A stretch of 52,132 nucleotides of DNA from HGM13233 sp900762805 (GTDB lineage: Bacteria; Bacillota; Clostridia; Oscillospirales; Ruminococcaceae). Below, in pieces: positions 17,273 through 26,262 of this stretch (positions are counted from its first letter, which is position 1; every line of letters starts with the position of its first letter). Position numbers and translations under genes: made by a program. The stretch covers positions 1 through 52,132 of the forward strand of contig CALKMA010000040.1 of assembly GCA_937993755.1 (NCBI GenBank), in the 5' to 3' direction. The notes beneath the pieces were generated by a model. It worked only from the letters and a program-made list of their open reading frames with translations. It did no database searches and had not been told where the DNA came from.

Positions 17273-17827
17273 TTATTGCGGTTCGGCCTGACGTTCCTTG
17301 AGCAGCACGAACTTTTCCATGGGAAAGAGGATGACCATCAGCAGCGTGCCGGCGCACATCGAGGCGGCGGTGGGGGCAAAGGCCGACCAGAAGCTGGCGC
17401 CGGTGCTGCGCAGCGCGTTGACGATGACGCCCTGCAGCCATGTAGTGAACAGGATGAGCGCCGCCATCATGCCGAGATAGACGGCAAAGCACCACGCGGG
17501 CGCGTCAGATTTGAAGGTGGTTTTCTTATTCTGCAGGTACTGGTAGACGTTGGCTAGCAGATTGGAGGCAAAGAAGGGCAGCACATAGCCCCAGTTGTCG
17601 TTGCCGGCCCCGACGGTGCGGGCGCTGAAGATGCCGGAGAGAAGGCCGGGCAGCGGGGCTTTCCAGTCGCGCAGCAGCCAGCAGAACAGATTGACCAGCG
17701 CGATCTGAAGAAGCCCTGTGACGCTGCTCACCAGCAGGAACTTGACAAGCTGCCATAGGCTCTTGCGCCGCCCGTTCCCGGCGGTGTCCGGCCCGTCGGC
17801 CGGCCGCGCGCCTTTTTTCTCTGCCAT
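17273..17827 (-). CDS. GtrA-like polytopic membrane protein
   Basis: This 184-residue membrane protein has about four hydrophobic segments (residues about 28-50, 78-98, 113-135, 145-168) and a GtrA-like motif, NVYQYLQNKKTTFKS, between the second and third. GtrA proteins are linked to flipping of lipid-linked sugars. The first 25 residues are polar and charged. It ends 30 bp before the ABC transporter start, so the two form an operon. Alternative: an unrelated four-helix protein; the family call rests on the motif and topology. Confidence 0.7.
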   Translation of the reverse strand: MAEKKGARPADGPDTAGNGRRKSLWQLVKFLLVSSVTGLLQIALVNLFCWLLRDWKAPLPGLLSGIFSARTVGAGNDNWGYVLPFFASNLLANVYQYLQNKKTTFKSDAPAWCFAVYLGMMAALILFTTWLQGVIVNALRSTGASFWSAFAPTAASMCAGTLLMVILFPMEKFVLLKERQAEPQ

Positions 17828-17897
17828 GGGCTCTCCTTTCCGGCGGCCCCACAGGCCGCTTATCGCGAATATCTGCTATACAGATGAACAATATTAA

Positions 17898-17926
17898 AGT
17901 ATAACAGACCATTGTGACAATTTCAT
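17898..17926 (-). promoter_or_regulatory. Weak candidate promoter of the GtrA-ABC operon
   Basis: Read on the reverse strand: ATGAAA (17926-17921), 17 bp, TATACT (17903-17898). The -10 is good and the -35 matches 4 of 6. It lies 70 bp upstream of the GtrA-like gene and diverges from the TSCPD promoter. Confidence 0.4.
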
Positions 17927-17955
17927 GAACATTTTTTTAAGTTGCCGGGTACGGG

Positions 17956-17984
17956 TTGCAATCGGCGGCGATTTGCGCTATAGT
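17956..17984 (+). promoter_or_regulatory. Promoter of the TSCPD gene
   Basis: TTGCAA (17956-17961), 17-bp spacer, TATAGT (17979-17984), 33 bp before the ATG. Confidence 0.7.
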
Positions 17985-18016
17985 AAAAGCGAAAGAAAGA
18001 AATCTGGGAGTGCAAA

Positions 18017-18277
18017 ATGGAATATACACATAAGAACCATGGGACCTGTTCGAGCGCTACGACCGTTGAGCTCGACGAAAATAACATCATTCGCAGCGTT
18101 GCCTTCTGCGGCGGCTGCCCCGGCAACACGCAGGGCGTCAGCCGGCTCTGCCTCGGCCGCCCGGCCGAGGAGGTCATCGGTCTGCTGGCAGGCGTCAAGT
18201 GCGGCACCCGCCCCACCTCCTGCCCCGACCAGCTGGCCGAAACACTGCGCGAGGCGGTGGCTGCCAACCATTCGTAG
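18017..18277 (+). CDS. TSCPD domain protein (TIGR03905 type)
   Basis: This 86-residue protein is named after its C-terminal TSCPD motif, here at residues about 73-77. Other cysteines occur as GTCSS near the N-terminus, FCGGCPGNTQG in the middle and KCGTRP just before the motif. They suggest metal or Fe-S binding. Related domains occur at the C-terminus of B12-dependent ribonucleotide reductases, but free-standing members have no established function. It is monocistronic under its own promoter, with GGGAG upstream of the ATG. Confidence 0.88.
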   Translation: MEYTHKNHGTCSSATTVELDENNIIRSVAFCGGCPGNTQGVSRLCLGRPAEEVIGLLAGVKCGTRPTSCPDQLAETLREAVAANHS

Positions 18278-18397
18278 CGGCACAAGGCGGGCAAGCCGCC
18301 CGCGCCCGGCCGTCATGCCGCAGGAAAGCGGTATGGGGTCTCCGCAGCCGGCCGCAGGGCGTTTTTCCGCCGGGCGGACACGGCGCCGAAAAAGTAG

Positions 18398-18426
18398 TTG
18401 CAAAACGTATGGCAGTATGCTATACT
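18398..18426 (+). promoter_or_regulatory. Promoter of the rimP-nusA-infB operon
   Basis: TTGCAA (18398-18403), 17 bp, TATACT (18421-18426), 84 bp upstream of the rimP start. Confidence 0.75.
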
Positions 18427-18452
18427 ACCATATAGTAAGATAGGATGTTATG

Positions 18453-18480
18453 GTAAAGAGTGGGTCGCCCCACTCTTTAC
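18453..18480 (+). promoter_or_regulatory. Leader hairpin upstream of rimP
   Basis: A perfect 12-bp stem (18453-18464 with 18469-18480, arm GTAAAGAGTGGG) with loop TCGC sits between the promoter and the rimP ribosome-binding site. It has no T-tract after it, so it is not a plain terminator. It could stabilise the mRNA, act in attenuation, or bind a product of this operon. Confidence 0.7.
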
Positions 18481-18509
18481 TTGTGAATACGGGATTTTTG
18501 GGAGGAGCC

Positions 18510-18983
18510 ATGGCCAAGAGCAACATAGCGTCACAGGTATTCAGCGCCATCCGCCCGACGGTGGAGAGCTGCGGCGTCACTTTGTGGGACGTGCAGTATG
18601 TCAAGGAGGGCGCCGACCGCTATCTGCGCATCACCATCGATAAGGAGGGCGGCGTCAGCATCGACGACTGCGAGCGGGTCCACCGGGCCGTTGACCCTGT
18701 TATCGATGCGCTCGACCCCATCGCCGAGAGCTATTATATGGAGGTCACCTCGCCGGGGCTGGGCCGCCGCCTGACGCGGCCGGAGCATTTTGCGGCCAAG
18801 ACGGGGCAGACGGTGGCGGTGCGGCTCATCCGGCCCGATGAAACGGGCACGCGCGACTGGCGCGGCAGTCTGCTGCCCTGCGAGGGCGGCAGCCTTCGGG
18901 TGCTGACCGAGACGGGCGAGCGGGCGGCCGCCCTCAGCGCCGTTTCCTATGTGCGCCTGTGTGATGATGAAGATCTATTTTAG
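18510..18983 (+). CDS. rimP: Ribosome maturation factor RimP
   Basis: This 157-residue cytoplasmic factor for maturation of the 30S subunit has two domains: an N-terminal alpha/beta domain (about 1-85) with the family stretch ESYYMEVTSPGLGRRL and a C-terminal SH3-like domain (about 86-157). ATG 18510 has GGAGGAG three bases upstream; an in-frame ATG at 18450 would lie inside the leader hairpin and is rejected. It is the first gene of the conserved rimP-nusA operon. Confidence 0.95.
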   Translation: MAKSNIASQVFSAIRPTVESCGVTLWDVQYVKEGADRYLRITIDKEGGVSIDDCERVHRAVDPVIDALDPIAESYYMEVTSPGLGRRLTRPEHFAAKTGQTVAVRLIRPDETGTRDWRGSLLPCEGGSLRVLTETGERAAALSAVSYVRLCDDEDLF

Positions 18984-19013
18984 CATACTATAAATGGAGA
19001 GTAGTAAACTACG

Positions 19014-20084
19014 ATGAAACAGAGTGAAGAATTTTTCGAGGCCCTGACGCTGCTGGAAACCGAAAAGGGCATCAAGGCGGAATATCTGCTGGAAAAGATC
19101 CGCAACGCCATCATCATCGCTGTCAAGCGCGATTTCGGCGGCAGTGAGGATAATATCGATGTCGATATCGATCCGGCGACCGGTAAATTCTCGGTCGCGC
19201 TGCGCAGACGGGTGGTCGAGGAGGTCGAGGATCCCAATACGCAGGTGACGCTGGAGCAGGCCAGAGCCCAGAAGGCCGATGCCGCGCTGGGCGACGAGAT
19301 CACCTATCCGCTCAAAACCAGGGAATTCGGCCGCATCGCCGCGCAGACGGCCAAGCACGTCATCCGGCAGGGCATCCGCGAGGCCGAGCGCAGCCAGATG
19401 TTTGACGAGCTGCAGAGCAAGTCGGGCGAGCTGATCACCGCCAAGGTGTCTCGTATCGATCCCGTCAAGGGCTCGGCCACGCTGGAGATCGGCCGCAACG
19501 AGGCCATTCTGCCCCGTTCGGAGATGGTCCCCGGCGAGGAGCTGGCCGTGGGTCAGCTGGTCCGGGTCTATGTTGTCGATGTCGCCGTCGGCGACCGCGG
19601 CCCGCGCGTGCTCATCTCGCGCACCAATCCGGGCCTTGTCCGCTGCCTGTTTGAAACGGAGGTGCCGGAGGTGTCTGACGGCACCGTCAAGATACACGCC
19701 ATCGCCCGCGAGGCCGGAATGAGGACCAAGATCGCCGTTTCGACCGAGGACCCCAACGTCGATCCGCGCGGCGCCTGCATCGGCCCCAAGGGGGCGCGTG
19801 TCGCCAAGATCGTCGATGAGCTGGGCGGGGAGAAGATCGATATCGTACTTTACAGCGATGACTCCGAAAAGTTTATCGCCGAGGCGCTGTCGCCCGCCAA
19901 GGTCGTCAAGGTCGAGATCACGGACCCGGAGGCCCGCACCTGCCGTGTGCTGGTCCCGGAGCATCAGCTCTCGCTGGCGATCGGCAATAAGGGTCAGAAC
20001 GCCCGTTTGACCGCCCGTCTTACCGGATACAAGATCGATATCCGGCCTGAGAGCGGCTATTACGGCGAGGATGAGGAAGAATAA
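19014..20084 (+). CDS. nusA: Transcription termination/antitermination factor NusA
   Basis: This 356-residue RNA polymerase-associated factor controls pausing, termination and antitermination. Order: N-terminal polymerase-binding domain (1-130), S1 domain (about 135-200), KH1 and KH2 (about 205-345) with GPKGARVAKIVDELGGEKI and AIGNKGQNARLTARLTG. It ends soon after KH2 with an acidic tail and lacks the proteobacterial AR repeats, as usual in Firmicutes. It lies 30 bp after rimP. Confidence 0.97.
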   Translation: MKQSEEFFEALTLLETEKGIKAEYLLEKIRNAIIIAVKRDFGGSEDNIDVDIDPATGKFSVALRRRVVEEVEDPNTQVTLEQARAQKADAALGDEITYPLKTREFGRIAAQTAKHVIRQGIREAERSQMFDELQSKSGELITAKVSRIDPVKGSATLEIGRNEAILPRSEMVPGEELAVGQLVRVYVVDVAVGDRGPRVLISRTNPGLVRCLFETEVPEVSDGTVKIHAIAREAGMRTKIAVSTEDPNVDPRGACIGPKGARVAKIVDELGGEKIDIVLYSDDSEKFIAEALSPAKVVKVEITDPEARTCRVLVPEHQLSLAIGNKGQNARLTARLTGYKIDIRPESGYYGEDEEE

Positions 20085-20085
20085 T

Positions 20086-20343
20086 ATGCCGAAGAAGATC
20101 CCCGTCAGAATGTGCGTCGCCTGTCGGGAATCCCGGCCCAAGACCGAGCTGGTGCGCGTCGTGCGGGCGCCCGACGGCGCCGTGTCGCTCGATTTTACCG
20201 GCCGGCGGCCCGGCCGCGGCGCCTACATCTGCAAGAGCGCGGCCTGCCTTGAAAAGGCGCGCAAAAGCAGGGTGCTGGAGCGCACGCTCGGCGAGCTGCC
20301 GGAGGGCGCTTATGACGCGCTCCGCCGTGCGCTGGAGGAATGA
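20086..20343 (+). CDS. ylxR: YlxR/RnpM RNA-binding protein
   Basis: This 85-residue YlxR-family protein is known elsewhere as an RNase P modulator and nucleoid/transcription-associated factor. The conserved opening (CVACRES) and the block GRRPGRGAYIC are present, with basic residues suited to RNA binding. ATG 20086 begins one base after the nusA stop. It is tightly coupled to the ylxQ gene that follows. Confidence 0.93.
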   Translation: MPKKIPVRMCVACRESRPKTELVRVVRAPDGAVSLDFTGRRPGRGAYICKSAACLEKARKSRVLERTLGELPEGAYDALRRALEE

Positions 20344-20344
20344 T

Positions 20345-20680
20345 TTGGAGCGGGATGGATTGTTGTTTGCGCTTTCTCTCTGCCGCAAGGCGGGAAAGCT
20401 GACAGTCGGGCACGACGCCGTGATCGAGCAGATCGAGCGCGGCGCGGCGGCTGCGGCTCTTGTGGCGTCGGATGCCTCCGACCGCACACGGGCCGACATA
20501 AAGCGCGCCTGCGAGCGGCATGGCGTTACTTGCTGCGAGCTGCCGCGCACCATGGCGCAGCTCGAACAGGCCATCGGCCGCCGCACGGCGGCCGCAGCCG
20601 TGACCGACAGGGAGCTGGCGGCGCTGATCCGTAAGAATATTACAACGAATGTGGAGGGATTATATGCTGATCAAATATAA
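20345..20680 (+). CDS. ylxQ: L7Ae/L30e-family ribosomal-like protein YlxQ
   Basis: This is an L7Ae/L30e/Gadd45-type RNA-binding protein of 111 residues if it starts at TTG 20345. The core begins LFALSLCRKAGKLTVGHDAV, as in YlxQ proteins. TTG 20345 has GGAGG at an ideal six-base distance. ATG 20312, inside ylxR with its own GGAGG, would add eleven residues and is the alternative. The C-terminus overlaps the start of infB. The role is probably K-turn binding in ribosome assembly. Confidence 0.85.
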   Translation: MERDGLLFALSLCRKAGKLTVGHDAVIEQIERGAAAAALVASDASDRTRADIKRACERHGVTCCELPRTMAQLEQAIGRRTAAAAVTDRELAALIRKNITTNVEGLYADQI

Positions 20681-22994
20681 ACTGGGGGATCTGGCCAAGG
20701 ATCTGGGGCTTTCCAACAAGCAGCTGATTGAAACGATGGGAAAGGTCGGGGCCGATAAGAAGCACACCTCGGTGCTCACCGAGCAGGAGCTGAACTATGC
20801 CTTCAGCGCTGTTACCGCCGCCCATCAGTCGGCCGATCTCAAGGCATATTATCCTGAGGAGAAAAAAGCCGCGCCGTCTCAGCCGCAGCCGGGCCGCCAG
20901 CCGGCCGCCCAGCCGCAGAAAAGCCAGCCGCAGCAGCCGGCACGCCAGCAGCCCCAAAAGCCAAAGCAGCCGCAGCAGCCGGTGTCGAAGGAACGCATCA
21001 ACCGCGTCGTCGATACCCGCAGCACCGAGATTAACCTCGACAAATACAACGTCAAATACGATAATATCGCCGATTCGTCGCGCGAGTCGGGCTCCGGCAA
21101 GCGCAAGAATCCCAATGCTTTCGGCAACAAGCAGAAGCTCAATAAGCGGTCGCAGCAGCGCGGCCGGCAGCAGTATCAGAAGCGCGAGAGCGAGGCTGAA
21201 AAGCTGCAGCGCATCCAGCTGGAGAAGGCCCGCAAGGCACAGCTTAAAATCACCATACCTGACGAGATCTCGGTCGGTGAGCTGGCGAACCGGCTCAAGC
21301 TCAACGCCAATGTCGTCATCAAGAAGCTGATGGGCTACGGTGTCATGGCCTCTATCAGCGAGCTTATCGATTTCGATACGGCCGCGCTGGTGGCCGATGA
21401 GCTGGGCGCCAAGGTCGAGCGCAAAGTCGAGGTGGCCATTGAAGAGCGCCTGTTTACCGACGACACGGTGGCTGAGGATCCCTCCCAGCTCAAGCCGCGT
21501 CCGCCGGTCGTGGTGGTCATGGGCCATGTCGATCATGGCAAGACCAGCCTGCTCGATTATATCCGCAACACCCGCGTGACCGAGGGCGAGGCCGGCGGCA
21601 TCACGCAGCACATCGGCGCCTATCAGGTGCCGGTGGGGGACGGCTGCATCACCTTCCTTGACACGCCGGGACACGAGGCCTTCACCGCCATGCGTGCGCG
21701 CGGCGCCATGTTCACCGATATCGCCATTCTGGTGGTGGCGGCCGACGACGGCATCATGCCGCAGACCGTTGAGTCCATCAACCACGCCAAGGCCGCGGGC
21801 GTGCAGATTATTGTGGCCATCAATAAAATGGATAAGCCGGAGGCCAACGCCGAGCGCGTCATGGAGGGCCTCACCAAATACGAGCTGGTACCGGAGGAGT
21901 GGGGCGGCGACGTCATCTGCGTCCCCGTCTCGGCCAAGACCGGCATGGGTGTCGATAAGCTGCTGGAGGCTGTGCTGCTCATCAGCGAGGTGCAGGAGTA
22001 CAAGGCCAATCCCAACCGGCTGGCCAAGGGCGCCGTCATCGAGGCGCGGCTCGACAAGGGGCGCGGCCCCATTGCCACGCTGCTGGTGCAGCAGGGCACG
22101 CTGCATCAGGGCGACGCTATCATCGCCGGCACCTCGGTCGGCCGCGTGCGCGCCATGCTCAACGATAAGGGCGAGCGCATCACCGAGGCCGGTCCGTCGG
22201 TCCCCGTCGAGATCACCGGCCTTGAGAGCGTGCCGGCTGCCGGCGACGATTTCAATGCCGTCGAGGACGAGCGGCTGGCCCATGAGCTGGTCGAGCAGCG
22301 CATCGCCGCCAAGAAAGAGGAGCAGTACAAGGAATATACCAAGGTCACGCTCGATACGCTGTTCAGTACCATGGAGCAGGGCAACATCAAGGAGCTGCCG
22401 CTCATTGTCAAGGCCGACGTGCAGGGCACCTGCGAGGCTGTCAAGCAGAGTCTTGAGCGCATTTCGACCGACGAGGTGCGCGTCAAGGTCATTCATTCGG
22501 CGGTCGGCGGCATCAACAGCGGCGACGTCAAGCTGGCCGAGGCGTCGGGCGCCATTGTAGTCGGTTTCAACGTCCGGCCCGATCCGACCGCCCGCGAGGA
22601 GGCCGAGTTGGCCGGCGTCGAGCTGCGGATGTACCGCGTCATTTATGACGCCATCGAGGATATCCAGGCCGCCATGAAGGGCATGCTGCCGCCCAAGACC
22701 CGCGAGGTCGAGCAGGGCCGCATCGCCGTGCGCGAGGTCTATAAGATCAGCTCGGTGGGCACCGTTGCCGGAAGCTATGTCGAATCGGGCTTTGTTACCC
22801 GCCAGAGCAGCATCCGCGTCGTGCGCGACGGCATCGTCGTGGCCGAGGACAGGATCGATTCACTGCGCCGCTTCAAGGACGATGTCAAGGAGGTCCGCCA
22901 GGGCTTTGAGTGCGGCATCGGGCTGGAGAAATTCTCGGATGTCAAGGTGGGCGATATTTTCGAAGCCTATACCATTGAGGAATACCGTGACTGA
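20664..22994 (+). CDS. infB: Translation initiation factor IF-2
   Basis: This 776-residue GTPase positions initiator tRNA on the 30S subunit. An N-terminal helical domain (1-55) is followed by a proline/glutamine/lysine-rich linker (about 70-180), a second IF2-N domain (about 195-250), the G domain with GHVDHGKT near residue 287, DTPGHEAF and NKMD, and the C-terminal beta-barrels that bind fMet-tRNA. ATG 20664 has GGAGGG seven bases upstream and lies within the end of ylxQ. The linker is shorter than in many high-GC bacteria. Confidence 0.98.
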   Translation: MLIKYKLGDLAKDLGLSNKQLIETMGKVGADKKHTSVLTEQELNYAFSAVTAAHQSADLKAYYPEEKKAAPSQPQPGRQPAAQPQKSQPQQPARQQPQKPKQPQQPVSKERINRVVDTRSTEINLDKYNVKYDNIADSSRESGSGKRKNPNAFGNKQKLNKRSQQRGRQQYQKRESEAEKLQRIQLEKARKAQLKITIPDEISVGELANRLKLNANVVIKKLMGYGVMASISELIDFDTAALVADELGAKVERKVEVAIEERLFTDDTVAEDPSQLKPRPPVVVVMGHVDHGKTSLLDYIRNTRVTEGEAGGITQHIGAYQVPVGDGCITFLDTPGHEAFTAMRARGAMFTDIAILVVAADDGIMPQTVESINHAKAAGVQIIVAINKMDKPEANAERVMEGLTKYELVPEEWGGDVICVPVSAKTGMGVDKLLEAVLLISEVQEYKANPNRLAKGAVIEARLDKGRGPIATLLVQQGTLHQGDAIIAGTSVGRVRAMLNDKGERITEAGPSVPVEITGLESVPAAGDDFNAVEDERLAHELVEQRIAAKKEEQYKEYTKVTLDTLFSTMEQGNIKELPLIVKADVQGTCEAVKQSLERISTDEVRVKVIHSAVGGINSGDVKLAEASGAIVVGFNVRPDPTAREEAELAGVELRMYRVIYDAIEDIQAAMKGMLPPKTREVEQGRIAVREVYKISSVGTVAGSYVESGFVTRQSSIRVVRDGIVVAEDRIDSLRRFKDDVKEVRQGFECGIGLEKFSDVKVGDIFEAYTIEEYRD

Positions 22995-23206
22995 GCACCG
23001 CCGTTCCGCGCCGGATACCGCGGTAACCGGCACCGGATCACGCAGCGGCCGGCTTTTGTCCGCCGGTGAGCGGACAGAGGCTCCGGCAAGCCGATGCGCC
23101 GCGCAAGCCGTATAGCTTGTGCCCGAATGGCCGGCTTCCCGCCTGCGGCACACGCCCGACGCTTTTGCGGCGTCCATCATTCCTAACCATAAAAAGGAGG
23201 TTTCCT

Positions 23207-23575
23207 ATGCCTTCCCACAGAATTGACCGTCTCAACAGTGATATGCAGCGGGAGCTGAGCAGCCTCATCAAGCAGCTCAAGGACCCGCGCATCGACGATT
23301 TCCTCTCGGTCATGCGGGTCGAGGTGACCAGCGACCTTTCGCATGCCAAGGTTTATATCGGCTCCATCAACGGGGTCGAGCGGGCGACTGAGGCCTGCGC
23401 GGTGCTGCGCCATGCCGCCGGGCATCTGCGCACGGAGCTGTCGCGCCGTCTGCACATCCGCAAGGCGCCGGAGCTCAGCTTTATCCCTGACGGCTCGGCT
23501 GAGTACTATGAAAAAATAACCTCGATTCTGGAGAAATATCCCCATGAGCAGTCCGATGGAGCCCAAGAGGATTGA
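23207..23575 (+). CDS. rbfA: Ribosome-binding factor A
   Basis: This 122-residue KH-fold protein assists 16S rRNA 5'-end processing and late 30S assembly. Family blocks include DPRIDDFLSVMRVEVTSDL and a helix ending RIHxR-like (RRLHIRKAPELSF). ATG 23207 is set by AAAAAGGAGG at an ideal distance. A 212-bp GC-rich spacer separates it from infB, longer than usual inside this operon and without a clear terminator. Confidence 0.95.
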   Translation: MPSHRIDRLNSDMQRELSSLIKQLKDPRIDDFLSVMRVEVTSDLSHAKVYIGSINGVERATEACAVLRHAAGHLRTELSRRLHIRKAPELSFIPDGSAEYYEKITSILEKYPHEQSDGAQED

Positions 23576-24491
23576 TATGCATCAGGCCGCGGCGAAACTC
23601 GCTGCGGCTGATGGTATTTTAGTCGTCTGTCACAAATGTCCCGACGGCGATGCCTGGGGCAGCGCTTTCGCGCTGTGCGGAGCGCTGTTATCGCTGGGCA
23701 AGCGCGCTGCTGTGGCCGGCGCTTCGGAGCTGCCGGCGCTCTACGCTTACCTGCGTCCGCTGGCCGGCGGCCTGCCGGGCGAGCCGGGGCTGGTCGTCTC
23801 GGTCGATTGCTCGACTCTTGAGCGGCTGCTGGTGCCGCAGACGGCTGTCGATCTTTCGATCGATCACCACAGCGCGGCCAGCCTTTATGCGGCTGAGACC
23901 TTCTGCCGGCCGGAAAGCGCTTCCTGCGCCGAGCTGGTGCTGGGCATCATCGACCTGCTGGGCGCACCGGTCACCCCTGCCGTCGCGGCAGCCATCTATA
24001 CCGGTCTCAGCACCGATACCGGCTGCTTCCGCTTTGCCAACACCACCCCCGACACGCACCGCGCCGCCGCCCGCATGATCGAGTGCGGGGCTGACGCCGG
24101 CGAGCTGAATCGGATACTTTTCGATACCCGAACGGTGGCGCAGATCCACCTTGAGCGCGCTCTGCTTGACAGCCTGCGTCTGTTCGAGGGCGGGCAGGTG
24201 GCCGTGGCCCGCATCACGCTGGCCGATATCGCGGCCTGCCGCGCCGTCGAGACCGATTATGACGGGCTTTCCGCCGTGCCGCGATCGGTGGAGGGCGTGC
24301 GCTTCGGCATACTGCTGCGGCAGATCGAGGGAGGCTGGAAAGGCTCGGTGCGCACCGTTCATGACAGCGCCGCAGCCGTGGCTATGGCCTTTGGCGGCGG
24401 CGGACACATCCGCGCCGCCGGCTTTGAGGCGGCGGGCGACGCCGACGCGCTGACAAAAAAGATTGTAGAAGAGTGTAGAAAACAGCTGTGA
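23544..24491 (+). CDS. nrnA: DHH-family phosphoesterase (NrnA-like)
   Basis: This 315-residue DHH-DHHA1 phosphoesterase most likely degrades short oligoribonucleotides and 3'-phosphoadenosine 5'-phosphate. Motifs in order: CHKCPDGDAWGS, VSVDCS, the DHH triad IDHHS near residue 110, NTTPDTHR, and the C-terminal DHHA1 glycine motif GGGGHIRAAGF. The start at 23544 overlaps the end of rbfA; ATG 23577 is an alternative. Position between rbfA and truB matches NrnA in Firmicutes. It overlaps truB by GTGA. Confidence 0.92.
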   Translation: MSSPMEPKRIDMHQAAAKLAAADGILVVCHKCPDGDAWGSAFALCGALLSLGKRAAVAGASELPALYAYLRPLAGGLPGEPGLVVSVDCSTLERLLVPQTAVDLSIDHHSAASLYAAETFCRPESASCAELVLGIIDLLGAPVTPAVAAAIYTGLSTDTGCFRFANTTPDTHRAAARMIECGADAGELNRILFDTRTVAQIHLERALLDSLRLFEGGQVAVARITLADIAACRAVETDYDGLSAVPRSVEGVRFGILLRQIEGGWKGSVRTVHDSAAAVAMAFGGGGHIRAAGFEAAGDADALTKKIVEECRKQL

Positions 24492-25357
24492 ACGGACTTC
24501 TCATCATTGACAAGCCAAAAGGCTTTACATCGCACGATGTTGTCGCAAAATGCCGCGGGCTGCTGAAAACGCGCCGGATCGGGCATGGCGGCACGCTCGA
24601 CCCGATGGCCACCGGCGTGCTGCCGCTTTTCATCGGCCGGGCCACCAAGGCCGTCGATCTGATACCGCGCGACGAGAAGCGCTATACGGCGCTGGTGCTG
24701 ACGGGTCTTTCGACCGATTCGGGCGATATCACCGGGCAGGTGACGGGCCGCGCCGCGCCGCCGTGCCGCGCCGCCGTCGAGCGGGCTGTCGTACAGCTTA
24801 CCGGCGAGATCGGGCAGATCCCGCCGATGGTGTCGGCTGTCCGCGTGGGAGGGCGGCACCTTTATGAGCTGGCCCGCCGCGGGCAGGAGGTCGAGCGCCC
24901 CGCCCGCCGCGTCACGATTTACAGCTCGGTGCTGGCCGAGTGGCGGGAGGACGGATTTGTCCTTGATGTCCGCTGCTCCAAAGGAACCTATATCCGCACG
25001 CTGGCTGAGGATATCTGCCGCGCCGCCGGTACGCTGGGCACGCTGGGCGCGCTGCGGCGCACCGAAAGCGCCGGCTTTACCGAGGCCGACGCCGTGACGC
25101 TTGAAGCGGTGCAGGCGGCGGCCGACGCCGGGCGCGCCGAAGAGCTGCTGCGCCCCGTTGAGCAGCTGTTTTGCTCACTGCCGCGCCTGACACTGACGGC
25201 GCGCGAGCAGCGGCTGTTTCTCAACGGTGTCAATATCGGCTGCCCGCTGCCGGAGGGACGCTGCGCCGTCTACGGGCCGGCCGGCTTTCTGGCGGTGGCC
25301 GAGGCGGCCGGCGGCCTGCTCTATAAAAAAGCGGCTTTTGCGGAGGACATACAATGA
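24488..25357 (+). CDS. truB: tRNA pseudouridine(55) synthase TruB
   Basis: This 289-residue enzyme isomerises U55 in the T-loop of tRNAs. The catalytic aspartate is in GGTLDPMATGVLP (near residue 40), and the C-terminal PUA-like region begins around residue 235. The GTG start overlaps the preceding stop as GTGA, and the end overlaps ribF by ATGA, so translation is probably coupled. Confidence 0.96.
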   Translation: MNGLLIIDKPKGFTSHDVVAKCRGLLKTRRIGHGGTLDPMATGVLPLFIGRATKAVDLIPRDEKRYTALVLTGLSTDSGDITGQVTGRAAPPCRAAVERAVVQLTGEIGQIPPMVSAVRVGGRHLYELARRGQEVERPARRVTIYSSVLAEWREDGFVLDVRCSKGTYIRTLAEDICRAAGTLGTLGALRRTESAGFTEADAVTLEAVQAAADAGRAEELLRPVEQLFCSLPRLTLTAREQRLFLNGVNIGCPLPEGRCAVYGPAGFLAVAEAAGGLLYKKAAFAEDIQ

Positions 25358-26262
25358 AAGTGATCCGCGGTTTTGAAGAGCTGGGAGGCTGTTCCGCTGC
25401 GCTGGGCTATTTTGACGGCGTCCATGCCGGCCATGCCGCCGTTATCGCTGCCGCCGGCCGGCAGGCAAAGAAATATGGCCTGCCGCTGGCCGTATTTACC
25501 TTCAGCTTTGCCCGTGAGAGGCTGGCCGCCAAGGGACGGGCCGACATCTTCACGGTCGAGGAGCGGCTCAGCCGCCTGGCTTCGCTGGGCGTTGAGGCCG
25601 TCTGTCTGTTTGATTTTGACGATATCCGCGACCTGACGCCGCAGCAGTTTGTCGAGCGTATCCTGTGCGGCTGCATGGGGGCACGGGCCGTCTGTACCGG
25701 GCCGGACTTTCGGTTCGGCGGCGGAGGCGCCGGCGACACGGCGGCGCTGGCCGCGCTCTGCGGGCCATACGGCATCGAGACCTGTGTTTGCCCCGAACGC
25801 GCGGCCGATGGCCGCAAGGTCAGCACCACCCACATCAAGGAGCTGCTGGCGGCGGGGGAGATCGGAGATGTCAATGCGCTGCTCAGCCGCCCCTACAGCC
25901 TGACGCTGCCGGTCGAGCACGGTGACGAGCGCGGCCGCACCATGGGCTTCGCCACGGCCAATCAGTCGCTGCCTTCCGGCATTTTGCCGCCCAGATTCGG
26001 CGTTTATGCCACCGTGGCCGAGATCGGCGGCCGTGCCTATCCCGCTGTCACCAACGTCGGCACGCGCCCGACCTTTTACCGAGCCGGCACGGCTCTTTTT
26101 GAGACGCACCTGCTGGATTTTGCGGGCGACCTGTATGGCCGCCCCCTGACCGTGCGCTTCTGCCGCTATCTGCGCGGTGAAAAGCGCTTTGCTTCAATTG
26201 AGCAGCTGATGGAACAGATCAGAAACGACTGCGAGAATGCTAGAAGAACGGAGAAGCCATGA
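25354..26262 (+). CDS. ribF: Bifunctional riboflavin kinase/FAD synthetase
   Basis: This 302-residue RibF phosphorylates riboflavin to FMN and adenylylates it to FAD. The N-terminal nucleotidyltransferase domain has GYFDGVHAGHAAV and ends with the ISTTxIK-like VSTTHIKELL. The C-terminal kinase domain has MGFATANQSLP and the late motif NVGTRPTF. The start and stop overlap neighbours by ATGA. Downstream linkage to an ECF transporter suggests vitamin uptake coupled to cofactor synthesis. Confidence 0.96.
   Translation: MKVIRGFEELGGCSAALGYFDGVHAGHAAVIAAAGRQAKKYGLPLAVFTFSFARERLAAKGRADIFTVEERLSRLASLGVEAVCLFDFDDIRDLTPQQFVERILCGCMGARAVCTGPDFRFGGGGAGDTAALAALCGPYGIETCVCPERAADGRKVSTTHIKELLAAGEIGDVNALLSRPYSLTLPVEHGDERGRTMGFATANQSLPSGILPPRFGVYATVAEIGGRAYPAVTNVGTRPTFYRAGTALFETHLLDFAGDLYGRPLTVRFCRYLRGEKRFASIEQLMEQIRNDCENARRTEKP

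Noticed and set aside
20640..22496. 618-codon reverse frame across infB
   Set aside because: Shadow of IF-2; composition driven, rich in Leu/Arg/His/Asp, with no domain pattern.
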